Shown piece by piece: positions 17,419-27,028 of a DNA stretch of 64,000 nucleotides; position 1 is the stretch's first letter; each line of letters begins with the position of its first letter. The notes below the pieces were generated by a model that saw nothing but the letters and a program-made list of their open reading frames with translations, did no database searches and had not been told where the DNA came from. Source of the stretch: Fulvivirga lutea (GTDB lineage Bacteria; Bacteroidota; Bacteroidia; Cytophagales; Cyclobacteriaceae); assembly GCF_017068455.1 (NCBI RefSeq), contig NZ_CP070608.1, forward strand, positions 1,345,488 through 1,409,487. The letters run 5' to 3'. Both the position numbers and the translations under genes were made by a program.

Positions 17419-17931
17419 TTACCAGGGTAATCCGTTAAGATCTATCAATTCAGGATTTTCATAGTGAGAGTTTGAAAGCAACATTGTATTTGCTGCCCAA
17501 AGCTTTTTACCAGTAGGTTGGCTAAAGTAAACAGGACAATCAACCTTATACCAGTTTAATTTTTGATAGTACGGAATAAGTGTGTCAGCACAAAGTAGTA
17601 GCCCGAATTTGCTCCTTAGTTCATCAAAAATAAAGTGCTGGGTATCCTTAAGTAGTCTGGCAGAAAAACCTTTACCTCTATACTTTTTAAGTGTAATTAC
17701 ATTGTTGACTCCTGCTACCTTCACCTTCTCATCATCCATGATAACTTCCCTTTCAATAATATTATAAAAGGCGGCTAAAGTCTCGTTTTGAGAATAAATT
17801 ATAGTCCAATCGGGAATTGCCCATTGTGTATTCTTTACTAAAGGAATATGACCAAATTCAGCATCGATGATTTCATTCAGATTCAGTACAGTATCATTAT
17901 CCAACTTTTTATACTCTATAATGTCTATCAT
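17419..17931 (-). CDS. GNAT family N-acetyltransferase
   Basis: 170 residues. The acetyl-CoA loop KYRGKGFSARLLKDTQ is visible near residues 85-100 (pattern R-x-x-G-x-G/A with Phe replacing the last Gly position). The C-terminus has YYQKLNWYKVDCPVYF, a pattern shared with AAC(2')/NodA-like GNATs. The substrate is unknown. It is followed 21 bp later by the 259-residue membrane protein gene and preceded 32 bp earlier by the lipoprotein gene, all on the minus strand, so a three-gene transcript is plausible. Confidence 0.84.
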   Translation of the reverse strand: MIDIIEYKKLDNDTVLNLNEIIDAEFGHIPLVKNTQWAIPDWTIIYSQNETLAAFYNIIEREVIMDDEKVKVAGVNNVITLKKYRGKGFSARLLKDTQHFIFDELRSKFGLLLCADTLIPYYQKLNWYKVDCPVYFSQPTGKKLWAANTMLLSNSHYENPELIDLNGLPW

Positions 17932-17963
17932 TTTGAGGGATTCAATTTATTAAAGTGCTACTA

Positions 17964-18848
17964 CTATTTTGAATCTCCCATTTTAGGGATTTCAGGAAAA
18001 GGATAGAGTTCATCAATATCAAAACCACCAGCATTAAATGAGACAATTTCAAAAGTGTGAACCGATTTTTTATCCACATTGTCAAATGGATAAACCTCGA
18101 TTTTTTGTGGTAAAATGATTCTGTCTTTGTACTCAACGTAGTTACTATAAACTGCAGTTCCGTAAAAATTACTCGGTGTCCACATAAAATTATCTCTGAT
18201 AGTATAAGTGGTACGCTCAACTCTTCCAGTATCGGCATTTATATAAACAATATATTGGTCATGCTCATTAGGTGTTAGTGTTTCCCATGTCACAAATACC
18301 TTGTGATATGTGTGTTGATCAATAATTTCCTCCCCCATGTATGTTACTATGTCTGCATTTAAAAGTCTCGCTGGTAATTCCAAAAAATATTGCATGGTAG
18401 GAATAATGAATTCAATATCATCATCTTCGATTTTAACTGGAGAATTGCCTAACTCATATTTATAGAGTTGCCATGACTGAATTCCGTAGGTATGATTTTT
18501 TAATTCCCCTTCTAGCCAAGTTACCTGGCTATCGAATGTATTAAACACCATTCTAAACTCACAAAGGGCGCCATTATCACCTGGCCATGGGTTAATATCC
18601 ATCATATATTGTTTATTCCACTTATCAGATGCCTTTAAAGAATAAACTTTGTATTCGTTGAGCTTCATTAAATTTTGATTGTCGATTGCATGCATTAATA
18701 ATGACTTGCCCTTGTTTACATTTTCCAATGAAATACCATTCTGTTGCAGGTCATTGTTTCTTAAATCTTTGGGACTGCAACCTAAAAGCAAGGAAAATAA
18801 TAAGAGGAAATATATTCGGTCGATTGAACTTTCTAAAAAGGTATACAT
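17964..18848 (-). CDS. Lipoprotein of unknown function
   Basis: 294 residues. An N-terminal hydrophobic stretch ends in the lipobox LLGC (about residue 24), preceded by a slightly long n-region. The mature protein is built from long amphipathic beta strands (for example QWLYK/SWQLYKYELGNSP and YHKVFVTWETLTPNEHDQYI), resembling the LolA/LolB or 'outer membrane lipoprotein-sorting' half-barrel fold. The text 'VYINADTGRVERTTYTIRDN' fits that fold, but assignment is an inference. It probably opens a transcript with the GNAT and membrane protein genes. Confidence 0.72.
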   Translation of the reverse strand: MYTFLESSIDRIYFLLLFSLLLGCSPKDLRNNDLQQNGISLENVNKGKSLLMHAIDNQNLMKLNEYKVYSLKASDKWNKQYMMDINPWPGDNGALCEFRMVFNTFDSQVTWLEGELKNHTYGIQSWQLYKYELGNSPVKIEDDDIEFIIPTMQYFLELPARLLNADIVTYMGEEIIDQHTYHKVFVTWETLTPNEHDQYIVYINADTGRVERTTYTIRDNFMWTPSNFYGTAVYSNYVEYKDRIILPQKIEVYPFDNVDKKSVHTFEIVSFNAGGFDIDELYPFPEIPKMGDSK

Positions 18849-18981
18849 CTGTTCAGTAAAATATGTTACTAAACAATTTTATTAAATGAATTCATAAGAA
18901 TATTGATAATTAGCGCCAATATGGCATTCTCAAAATTGTTTTATAGTCAATTTTAGTCAGTCAATAGAATAGTACTAAACT

Positions 18982-21324
18982 TTAGTGGTGGCGAATTGCT
19001 TCGATGGGGTTAATACAACCACCTTTATACGATGTATACGCCACGGTGATAATTGCTGCAATAAGTATTGTTGTAGATGACAATATAACCAAACCAAAAT
19101 CAATGCTGACCCGATACTCAAAGCTTTGTAACCATTGATTCATAGTATAGACAGATAGTACAATACCAATACAAATGGCTATGAATATCATTTTTAAAAA
19201 TATGATCAAGAATAGTAAGACGATATCACTTGTACTGGCTCCAAATGTTTTCCTTATTCCTATTTCACCTTTTCTTTCGTGCACAAAATATGCCGCTAAA
19301 CCGAACAAACCCATGCAAGAAATTAATATTGAAATTACAGTGAAGAAAATAAGCGTTTTAGATAAAGATTTTTCTTTGCTTAACAGCTGACCAAAGCGCT
19401 CTTCAAGAAATTCAAATTCCAACTGCTCAGCTATTCCATAAATACTCCATGCAGAAGATAACTGGTCTATCACATGTTTTGGATTAGTTATAAACCTAGC
19501 AGATAATGACCTGCCTTGAGTATTATACATAAGTACTACAGGTTGAGGTTCGTCATAGAATGATTGAAATACAAAATCTGATACGACACCCACTACATGA
19601 TAACCTTCTTTTAAATTAGTACCTAGTGGATTACTTAGACTCATTGCTCTTACGGCAGACTCATTTAGAATAACACTAAGCGAATCGGATTTAATATCAC
19701 TATTAAAATTTCTGCCTTTCTGAAGATGTAAACCGAACACTTCAATAAAATTTTCATCTGCTTCAAAAATTTCAAATGGCTCATCAATTTCCATTTCATT
19801 ACTTTTAAAAGTGCTTATTAAAGAGCTCTTATCACCCGGCACACGAGTATGTTTTGTAGTCAATTGTATCGAAGAATTATTATTAAGTCTATTAATAAAG
19901 TCATCTGTTTTAGAGCCAAGCTGATTTAAATTTTCAATCACAATAACTCCATTTTGATTTATCCCAAGATCTCCGTTTTTCAAATGATTAAGCTGCTTGT
20001 AAACAACAAGAGATCCAATAATTAAGCTCACAGAGACTGCAAATTGAACAACTACTAGAATATTTTGAAAAAGCCTGTCCCCCCTCCCTTGATCACTATT
20101 TTTTAAAATTAATGCTAGGTTTAATTTACTCATATATAGTGCCGGATAAACACCTGTCAGAACGCCTACTAAAAGGCTTAACAATACATATATAAGAATT
20201 TGAAAAACATTATTAAAAAGGCCTGAATTTAACTTTTCACCAGTATATGCTTCTAGCATTAATGAAAATAATACTGCAAGAAAAAAACCAATAACCATGG
20301 AGAAGGTACTCGTAAGAAAAGACTCTGTTAAAAATTGCTTAACAATTCCATACCTGGAAGTTCCAAGTGTTTTTCTGATACAAATTTCTTTAGATCTTCT
20401 TATTGACTGAGCAGTACTAAGATTAATATAATTTATTGAAGCAATAACTATGAGTAATATGGAGACGAAAGTAAATATTCTAACATTCGATAAATTCCCC
20501 CCTGCTTTCATTTCAAATTTCATTGCAGGTGCCAAGTGTATATCCGTTAGTGGCAGTATGTGAAAGGAATAATTAGTTTGCCATTTGCTGTAAGGAATAT
20601 TATCCTGGAAAAATGGATAAACTATATGTTTTTTGATTAATTCTAAACGATTTTCTAGGTCTGAAAGGTAATGATCCTTCTTCAACTTCACGTAAATAAA
20701 AGGGTTCGCAGATGTCCATTTTATATTGTTTGAAACCTCTTTATAAAACCAAATTTTACTCGCAAAATGACTATTTGGTTCATCGTTTACTACTCCGGTT
20801 ATGTAATAAGTTTTGTCAGTGCTATGAAGTTTAATCTCGCGTCCAATAACTGAGTCAATTCCAAAATATTTAATTGCTAAACTTTTTGTTAGTATAACTG
20901 AGTTTGATTTTAAAAAAGAGGTTTTAGAGTTACCATGAATGAAATCAAATGAAAAAAGATCAAAGAAAGATGAGTCTGAAAAATAAACATCTTCTTTAAA
21001 ATTATTGCCATTAACCTCAAGTTGATCATCAAACCAAGAAAATAAAGGAGCAACTTGATTCAACTCTGTCGAATTACTACGAAGTTCATTTACAAGCGCT
21101 TCTGGTCCTCTTGCAAAAATATCTGAGTTAAAATAGCTAACAGAAATACGGTAGATTCTTGAATGACCTTCAAATTGTTTGTCATAATTGAGTTCTTGCC
21201 AAACCCAATTACCAATTACAAAACTGCTCCCTAAACCAATTGCAAGGCCGATTACGTTTATTAAAGTAAAGAGTATTCTTTTTTTTAAGCCTCTACTAGC
21301 GATTTTAATAAAATTCTTTATCAC
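18982..21324 (-). CDS. MacB/FtsX-type ABC transporter permease
   Basis: 780 residues with the classical Bacteroidetes double-FtsX layout. It has an N-terminal helix ILFTLINVIGLAIGLGSSFV (about 15-35), a MacB periplasmic core, FtsX domain 1 (about 280-405, with RRSKEICIRKTLGTSR), a further helix at about 430, a second periplasmic core and FtsX domain 2 (about 660-775, RKGEIGIRKTFGAS). It lacks the PadR-linked prefix of the permease at 9673-12300. No ATPase, membrane fusion protein or two-component gene is adjacent. It probably works with a lone LolD/MacB-type ATPase encoded elsewhere. Substrate unknown. Confidence 0.92.
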   Translation of the reverse strand: MIKNFIKIASRGLKKRILFTLINVIGLAIGLGSSFVIGNWVWQELNYDKQFEGHSRIYRISVSYFNSDIFARGPEALVNELRSNSTELNQVAPLFSWFDDQLEVNGNNFKEDVYFSDSSFFDLFSFDFIHGNSKTSFLKSNSVILTKSLAIKYFGIDSVIGREIKLHSTDKTYYITGVVNDEPNSHFASKIWFYKEVSNNIKWTSANPFIYVKLKKDHYLSDLENRLELIKKHIVYPFFQDNIPYSKWQTNYSFHILPLTDIHLAPAMKFEMKAGGNLSNVRIFTFVSILLIVIASINYINLSTAQSIRRSKEICIRKTLGTSRYGIVKQFLTESFLTSTFSMVIGFFLAVLFSLMLEAYTGEKLNSGLFNNVFQILIYVLLSLLVGVLTGVYPALYMSKLNLALILKNSDQGRGDRLFQNILVVVQFAVSVSLIIGSLVVYKQLNHLKNGDLGINQNGVIVIENLNQLGSKTDDFINRLNNNSSIQLTTKHTRVPGDKSSLISTFKSNEMEIDEPFEIFEADENFIEVFGLHLQKGRNFNSDIKSDSLSVILNESAVRAMSLSNPLGTNLKEGYHVVGVVSDFVFQSFYDEPQPVVLMYNTQGRSLSARFITNPKHVIDQLSSAWSIYGIAEQLEFEFLEERFGQLLSKEKSLSKTLIFFTVISILISCMGLFGLAAYFVHERKGEIGIRKTFGASTSDIVLLFLIIFLKMIFIAICIGIVLSVYTMNQWLQSFEYRVSIDFGLVILSSTTILIAAIITVAYTSYKGGCINPIEAIRHH

Positions 21325-21514
21325 GCCTCTATTCTTTTCATGATGAACAAAATGAGCTTACAATTATAAAAAATGAAATATTTAATCTATTGATGTTTTA
21401 TGCCAGCACTTTCTTTTTATAGTTATTGGCATAAAATAACAATCATTATAAAATATAAATATTCACTTTAACCCTATCCATATAATATCCAAAAACAACC
21501 AATTGAAAAATTTT

Positions 21515-22066
21515 ATGAAGACATCAATGCTTTTCCTTTCTTTTACATTCTTTATTTTCTTCTTTCAAACAAATAGTACTGCTCAAGAAATTGTATTTGA
21601 ACGGGATGATTCGGGGAACCCAATTTTAGATCAACAGTTTGTAGATACTGTAATCAACAAAACCAAATTCAAAAAAATAGATGGTGAAACTTTGACCCTA
21701 AGGGATTTTAAGGGCAAAGTTGTAGTTATAGACTTTTGGCAAACATGGTGCGGACCATGCATTATAGCATTTAAAGGATTACAAGACGCAAAATTGAAAT
21801 ATCCTGACAAGTTAGAAATAATAGCTGCATCACCTGAATGGGCAGATAAAGAAGGAAAAATTAAAAGATTTATAAAAAAGAATAACTATTCTTTCCAGTT
21901 TATCTGGGCAGGTGAATTGGAGAGGATTTTATCATTAAAATCTATTCCATATAAAATAATTATTGATGAAAATGGTAATTTAATCACTACAAAGTCTGAC
22001 TCTGGCGGACAAAAAGAAGAGTTTCTTTTGATAGAAAAGATATTGACAAATCATTCTGGTCGTTGA
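21515..22066 (+). CDS. TlpA-like thioredoxin-fold protein (copy 2)
   Basis: An exported thioredoxin-fold oxidoreductase. The frame opens with TTG at 21503, but the ATG at 21515 starts a regular signal peptide ending NSTAQ; the product is 183 residues. The active site is DFWQTWCGPC with cysteines at residues 79 and 82, and SIPYKIIIDENG carries the cis-Pro region. It is clearly paralogous to the protein at 5256-5816 (shared DxSGNPI, DFWQTWC and IPYKI). The second NAT gene lies 66 bp downstream on the same strand. Confidence 0.9.
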   Translation: MKTSMLFLSFTFFIFFFQTNSTAQEIVFERDDSGNPILDQQFVDTVINKTKFKKIDGETLTLRDFKGKVVVIDFWQTWCGPCIIAFKGLQDAKLKYPDKLEIIAASPEWADKEGKIKRFIKKNNYSFQFIWAGELERILSLKSIPYKIIIDENGNLITTKSDSGGQKEEFLLIEKILTNHSGR

Positions 22067-22115
22067 ATAAAATTGGACTACATCAATAATATAGTAATTG
22101 AATACCCACTTCAAA

Positions 22116-22127
22116 ATCAAATTTGAT
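22116..22127. promoter_or_regulatory. Perfect 12-bp palindrome before NAT copy 2
   Basis: ATCAAATTTGAT is a perfect palindrome lying 5 bp before the ATG at 22133. Its half-sites are arranged in the opposite order from the FNR-type sites near the window start. It could be an operator or a chance AT-rich palindrome. Confidence 0.25.
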
Positions 22128-22132
22128 AACAA

Positions 22133-22936
22133 ATGACTACTAATTCCATTAGTCAATACTTAGAAAGGATTGGGCTCCATGACTCAAAAACTGGCTTAGA
22201 GTCTCTGATAGAGCTCCAACAACATCATATAGAAAATATACCCTTTGAAAACCTAGATGTTGTAGTTGGAAGAGAAATTGACCTTGATCGATCATATTTA
22301 TATGATAAAATTATACATAGAGGAAGAGGGGGGTACTGCTTTGAATTAAATCTACTTTACGCTGATTTGCTAGCAGCACTTGGGTTTACAATACAACCTG
22401 TATTGGGAAGAGTATGGCTGCGTAATCCTCCCAATAGACCCCCGCGAAATCATTTGGCTCATTTGGTTAAAGTGAATAGCGACCTTTATATTACTGATGT
22501 TGGATTTGGGGGTTTAGCACCAAGAATTCCTCTAAACATTCATGATACATCCGTCAAAAATGATAATGATGGTGAGATAAGAATACAGTCCTTAATAAAT
22601 GGTGAGCTTATGATTCAAAGACGAACCGATAATGGCTGGGCAAACCAATATAGCTTTGAGCTTGCTGAAATAAGTGAAGATGACATACAAATTTCAAACT
22701 TTTATATGTCTAGAAACCCTGCATCACACTTTTACAAAGATAGATTCTTAGGTAAATTTAATGCTCACGGCCGAATTGGACTTTTTAATAATAAATTCTC
22801 AAAGAGGGATGGTATTAATGTGGTATCTACAGAAGTTGTTAATTATGGTGATGATTGGATTGAAAAACTGAGAAGAGAATTCAATATCGAGTTAGATTTC
22901 TCAAAGGATGAATATAATATTTTATTCGAGCGATGA
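22133..22936 (+). CDS. nat: Arylamine N-acetyltransferase (copy 2)
   Basis: 267 residues, normal for the family. The catalytic triad is intact: Cys69 in RGGYCFELN, His107 in PRNHLAHLV and Asp122 in ITDVGFGG. The IPFENLD motif is present near residue 36-42. It shares these motifs with the copy at 2263-3021 but is otherwise clearly diverged, more like a second ancient paralog than a recent duplicate. It lies 66 bp after TlpA copy 2 on the same strand. Confidence 0.94.
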   Translation: MTTNSISQYLERIGLHDSKTGLESLIELQQHHIENIPFENLDVVVGREIDLDRSYLYDKIIHRGRGGYCFELNLLYADLLAALGFTIQPVLGRVWLRNPPNRPPRNHLAHLVKVNSDLYITDVGFGGLAPRIPLNIHDTSVKNDNDGEIRIQSLINGELMIQRRTDNGWANQYSFELAEISEDDIQISNFYMSRNPASHFYKDRFLGKFNAHGRIGLFNNKFSKRDGINVVSTEVVNYGDDWIEKLRREFNIELDFSKDEYNILFER

Positions 22937-22958
22937 TACAATCTAAATTTTCGTCATT

Positions 22959-23336
22959 CTAATTAATTCTCCATGTCGGATTGAGTCTGTTTTTACCTCC
23001 ATAAAATAATATTAATTGATTACCATCAGGATCTTTAAGCCGTGACTCTCGCCATAGCCATCCTTTATCAATTGGGGCTTCGTCAAACTGTATTCCTTTT
23101 TTAACTAGTTCATTTACTTTCTGATCAATCTCTTGGATTTCAAAATAAATTGAAACACCTGAATTTGAGATAAGTTCTTCCACTTTATGTAAAGAAAAGC
23201 TGCTGTCACCATCCGGACATTCAAATCTCGCATAATTAGGTAAAGCGTCAACAATTAGGTTGAAACCCAATTTTTTATAGAATTTTACTGACTTATCAAG
23301 GTCTTTAGATGGAAGCGTTACTTGATTTAGATTCAT
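22959..23336 (-). CDS. VOC family protein
   Basis: 125 residues with the VOC fold: MNLNQVTLPSKDLDKSVKFY opens module 1, and RESRLKDPDGNQLILFYGG is the characteristic module 2 ending (DPDGN..lf). The small size, the 'KDPDGNQL' motif and the histidine near residue 50 are typical of the glyoxalase/fosfomycin-resistance-like group. Substrate is unknown. It converges with NAT copy 2 (22 bp apart). No partner gene is nearby. Confidence 0.88.
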   Translation of the reverse strand: MNLNQVTLPSKDLDKSVKFYKKLGFNLIVDALPNYARFECPDGDSSFSLHKVEELISNSGVSIYFEIQEIDQKVNELVKKGIQFDEAPIDKGWLWRESRLKDPDGNQLILFYGGKNRLNPTWRIN

Positions 23337-23606
23337 ACAAGATCAATTTCTTCGATTTATTAGGACAATAATATTTTATTTTAACCCAAGTTGATTGATA
23401 ATAAGTGCCAATGTAAACCGGAACATATTATATGACAAGTATCATAGAATTTAACGTGGTTAGGTCTCATTTATGCTATAAATTAATATTGAATTCACTT
23501 CAATAATCAACTACCAATGTCCGGAAAGGTGCTTAGACAAATCAATCATAAGTCCAATTGATGAATCGCAGGGTTTTGAAAATTTAAACTTGAAAAGTTT
23601 GATGAA

Positions 23607-24272
23607 TTAAGACTTAAATCTGTCATTCAATTTCTTGATATAATCTTTCTTATTTATGAGATTATTCAAGTCTGTCTCAAATGTTTTTGTTTCATTCAGA
23701 TTAGGAAAAGAGAGTTTTTTATTTGCTATTGAATTTGAAATCAAAACATTAAAATAATTGAATATCAATATTAATTTCTCTAGAAAATTTGTCTCAGTGA
23801 TTTTAAAACCAATTCTTTGAGCTGTGTTATTATTCATGATGTAGCTTGTTCCGCGGATTTTAAATTCATCATCATTAGTAGCTTCATGCTCTTCAATTAA
23901 TTTCAAAAGCCCTTCCAAGTATTGTTGAATGATAAAAGTTTTTCTTTGTTTTCCATTCATATCGAAGTCAATGACAAAGACATAGTCAAACAATGTTCCA
24001 CCATGTATTTTAATCATACCATTTTTAGGTTTTTCTGTAATAAAGAGTGGCGAATAGTAAATTAACCTACCACTCTTTTTTAAAGCTGGAGTATCAAAGA
24101 AAGGTGCAATTATGGATAACGTTATCGGGAAGATTAAAATCGTAAATAAATAGATTCCTGTTATCCAAGAAATTAATAGAGTTGTCAGAATAATTATTAA
24201 TGAAACAAAAGCAATTAAAAATTGAATCTGAGTTTGTTCCTTTTTGGACTTTAAATAAAATCTATGGCTCAA
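23607..24272 (-). CDS. Membrane protein of unknown function
   Basis: 221 residues. Two closely spaced hydrophobic helices (about residues 16-36 and 38-58; FLIAFVSLIIILTTLLISWI then LFTILIFPITLSIIAPFF) precede a soluble domain of about 155 residues, rich in Ile, Lys and Asn. Residues 75-125 contain beta strands, and the end is helical and charged. No family is recognised. It stands alone between two AT-rich intergenic regions without obvious signals. Confidence 0.68.
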   Translation of the reverse strand: MSHRFYLKSKKEQTQIQFLIAFVSLIIILTTLLISWITGIYLFTILIFPITLSIIAPFFDTPALKKSGRLIYYSPLFITEKPKNGMIKIHGGTLFDYVFVIDFDMNGKQRKTFIIQQYLEGLLKLIEEHEATNDDEFKIRGTSYIMNNNTAQRIGFKITETNFLEKLILIFNYFNVLISNSIANKKLSFPNLNETKTFETDLNNLINKKDYIKKLNDRFKS

Positions 24273-24498
24273 ATTAGTCCTTTAATTATTTCTAATGATG
24301 CGGTTCGCAAGGTTCCCCAGAATTATCCAAAATTATACAAGACTTGAATCAAAACCAATAAGCTGGTTTCTATACTCATATAAGGCTTGATTTAAAAGGG
24401 GCGATGCAATCTAATTAGGTTTAATTTTTTAAAGTAATTTGAACATCTTAATATGATCAATTGGATTTTGGAGCATGCTCTTTGTTAACTATTTTCTT

Positions 24499-25254
24499 TC
24501 AACCGATTTGTTCAAACTCACTGGGGTCGTGATAACCGAAGTATTGAATTTTATCACCGTATTTTTTAACTATTTCCAGGACTTTATTTAAACTTTCTTT
24601 TCTTAATTCATTGTCCACTGCCGCAATAGTTGCCAATTGGCCAACAGGATGATTTTTATTTGTTAATTCAGCTCGGTAATAATAAGCGTCCCCAATGTAA
24701 AAAGTCCATTTGCCATTTTCTATAAAAGCTATTCCACAATGGCCATTGGTATGTCCAAATAGCGGAATTAAGTAGAAAAGTGTTTTAAAACCTAAATTCA
24801 ATTTTCGGGCAGGTAATCCAAATAATTCAGAATCGTTATTTTTATAAAGTTGCATTTCCGGATCATGAGATAATTGTCTGGTGATATACCTAGGATGACC
24901 TGACTTAAAGCTCTCATATTCTTCTAGTGAAGTATGGATTTTAGCATTTGGGAAATCTATTAATCCTCCAATATGGTCTGGGTCAAGATGTGAGCAGATA
25001 ATATTTTCGACCTGATCAGGTTTGTATCCTAACTTCTCAATTTGTTTAACTGCAGTAATATTTTCGTCAAATATATAGCCTGTTATTTCAACTAATTCTT
25101 TACCAAGTAATGCGTTAGGATTTTTTGTCTCGTTAATTCCTATTCCTGCATCAATTAAAATTAGTCTCCCATTTTCATTTAATAACATACAATGTCCAAT
25201 TGCAGGACCAAATGGTGAGTCTATTGTAACACAATTTAAATGATGAATTTTCAT
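24499..25254 (-). CDS. MBL-fold metallo-hydrolase (AHL-lactonase-like)
   Basis: 251 residues, cytosolic. The metal-binding motif reads SHLDPDHIGG: the usual HxHxDH is present as H-x-D-x-D-H, so the second His is replaced by Asp. The remaining ligands appear in GHTNGHCGI, YIGDAYYY and FGYHDP. Order and size fit the subgroup that includes N-acyl-homoserine lactonases and related lactonases, but quorum-quenching activity is only a possibility. A 137-residue gene lies 48 bp upstream on the same strand. Confidence 0.87.
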   Translation of the reverse strand: MKIHHLNCVTIDSPFGPAIGHCMLLNENGRLILIDAGIGINETKNPNALLGKELVEITGYIFDENITAVKQIEKLGYKPDQVENIICSHLDPDHIGGLIDFPNAKIHTSLEEYESFKSGHPRYITRQLSHDPEMQLYKNNDSELFGLPARKLNLGFKTLFYLIPLFGHTNGHCGIAFIENGKWTFYIGDAYYYRAELTNKNHPVGQLATIAAVDNELRKESLNKVLEIVKKYGDKIQYFGYHDPSEFEQIG

Positions 25255-25302
25255 TATTAGAGTTGTAATTTTTGTCTTGTACTGGGAGATTTTTACCTTC
25301 TT

Positions 25303-25716
25303 TTAATCAAAAGGAACTAGGTCTGGTTGTAAGAATTCTTTTTTTGCTTTTTCAAAATGGTAAATATCAAAGCTATAATGACAATCTATCAATTCTTTGA
25401 AATTATATTTTAAACGAGGAAATTCAGTTATAAAGTCTTTGAAATTGTCTGAATTGGATTTAAGTATAAAATGATATACAGCTTCAATTGCTGCTAATGT
25501 CAATGTGATATTGTATTTGTCTTTCGCTCCAAAAAACTCCACATATTTTCGTAACTGATGTTGGATATTTATTTCAGCTTGCTTAATTCCATATTTGTTG
25601 ATATTAATCCACGCTAACCTCAGGTGAGCTTCGTGAGAAAAGTCCGATGGATTTAATTCACACCTATTGAATTTATTTTCAAAATCGGAATCCGAAAGAT
25701 TAAAATGCAGTTCCAT
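25303..25716 (-). CDS. Small protein of unknown function with HEAH motif
   Basis: 137 residues, mostly helical and cytosolic. A conserved-looking motif FSHEAHLRLAWI lies near residues 26-37 and a second histidine pair near DCHYSFDIYHFEKAK (about 110-124), suggesting a metal or cofactor site. Proteins with this F-x-H-x-x-H-L-R-x-A-W pattern are widespread, but I know no function. It lies 48 bp upstream of the MBL-fold gene and is probably cotranscribed. Confidence 0.72.
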   Translation of the reverse strand: MELHFNLSDSDFENKFNRCELNPSDFSHEAHLRLAWININKYGIKQAEINIQHQLRKYVEFFGAKDKYNITLTLAAIEAVYHFILKSNSDNFKDFITEFPRLKYNFKELIDCHYSFDIYHFEKAKKEFLQPDLVPFD

Positions 25717-25843
25717 ATAATTCTATTTATAATTTTATTCCTTAAACATTTTGCATGCCGTTCCAGCAAAAGATTAATGCTTTGCAATCAGCTTTCACAT
25801 TAATTTCATGCTTACTTTAATCGCCTATTTTAGGCTTATTGAA

Positions 25844-26857
25844 TTAATTTAATACTATTGTTTTGGCTAAATTAATACCTAGGTAATAACCATTAGATGA
25901 TGAGAAGTCGGTTGTAATTCCATTAATATCTAAGGCTTCAAGTTTTCTATTCGTACCATAACCACCTATAAATTGAATGACAGTATTATCTTCTGGTCGT
26001 ACCGTCAACTCTGCCTGTACTTTATTCTGGTATTGACTAATCTGTTTAAGATCAATGTCATTTGTAAAATCAACAGCTTCATTGGGTGTGTATAGTCCGT
26101 CATATCCTTCTCGAAGGTACCTAAAAGTGAAATCGAATTTACTACTTATATTTTTTCTGATGGCTGCAGTAGTATTAATGTCTTCACCATCCATCAGCGA
26201 ATGTATAACTATGTCAAAACCTGCGGGGGCACTCCATTCAATGCCAGCACCTGGTACACCTAGCATTAATGTAAAAAATTTATTTGGGCTCCAATTAAAG
26301 GCTAAAGAAGGCTTTACATCCCAATAAGAGTCTCCATTTTGATCCCAACCTATTCCAAAAAGCCCTCCAGCAGTAATAGATGTTTTAGTATTAATGTTAT
26401 ATCTAACTGTCATGAATTGGGCTAAAAAATTTCCTTCTTTTTTCATGAAATAATCATTGGCACCCTTAAATCTAAACTCAATTATGTGCAAGTATGTCCA
26501 TCGCTCATTTGGATAAAATGTTAAAATTGATTGGCCAAATAAATTATTGACTGCTAATTCATCATCTGTTTCGACAGCAACATACTGGTATCTATCTAAA
26601 TAGAAGGGAATAATGTATGTCCACTTTTTAGAATTATGGACTGGTACAAATCCTTTGGTTCGAACGTCAACAGCGCCATCTTCATATGCAATTACTTCAG
26701 TACTTACCATTTGCTCGTAAAGCCTCATGTCTCTTCGTAAAAAAAAGTAGCTAAAGTCACTATTATAAGTAGGGAACAAGCGTGTGTCTATGGTATTGGG
26801 GCGATCGGCCTTTTGTGCATAAATTAATGGGCTAAATAACATTATGACAAAAAACAT
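25844..26857 (-). CDS. Outer-membrane beta-barrel protein (unknown)
   Basis: The open frame reaches 26935, but the ATG at 26857 begins a clean signal peptide (MFFVIMLFSPLIYAQ), giving 337 residues. The mature protein alternates amphipathic strands with polar turns (for example TILTFYPNERWTYLHIIEFRF and NKFFTLMLGVPGAGIEW) and ends in an aromatic/hydrophobic strand GYYLGINLAKTIVLN, as expected of an outer-membrane barrel. It resembles Bacteroidetes DUF6268-type barrels, which is an impression and not a verified match. It stands alone; an AraC gene lies upstream on the same strand. Confidence 0.75.
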   Translation of the reverse strand: MFFVIMLFSPLIYAQKADRPNTIDTRLFPTYNSDFSYFFLRRDMRLYEQMVSTEVIAYEDGAVDVRTKGFVPVHNSKKWTYIIPFYLDRYQYVAVETDDELAVNNLFGQSILTFYPNERWTYLHIIEFRFKGANDYFMKKEGNFLAQFMTVRYNINTKTSITAGGLFGIGWDQNGDSYWDVKPSLAFNWSPNKFFTLMLGVPGAGIEWSAPAGFDIVIHSLMDGEDINTTAAIRKNISSKFDFTFRYLREGYDGLYTPNEAVDFTNDIDLKQISQYQNKVQAELTVRPEDNTVIQFIGGYGTNRKLEALDINGITTDFSSSNGYYLGINLAKTIVLN

Positions 26858-27028
26858 TTCTCTCCTAAAATGTCTACAATTTCTTTGCTTAAATAGTGAA
26901 GGACTTTCTTTATCGAAACGAAATACGCTAATCATTGTGAATTGGGTTGGTTATTTTCTTTTCACAAATAACTGGGGTATTAATCCTATAAATTTATTGA
27001 AAATGGAGTATAATTTATCAAATCGGGA

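Noticed and set aside
17942-18238. 98-codon minus-strand frame
   Set aside because: It lies mostly inside the lipoprotein gene 17964-18848 in another frame and looks like a shadow.
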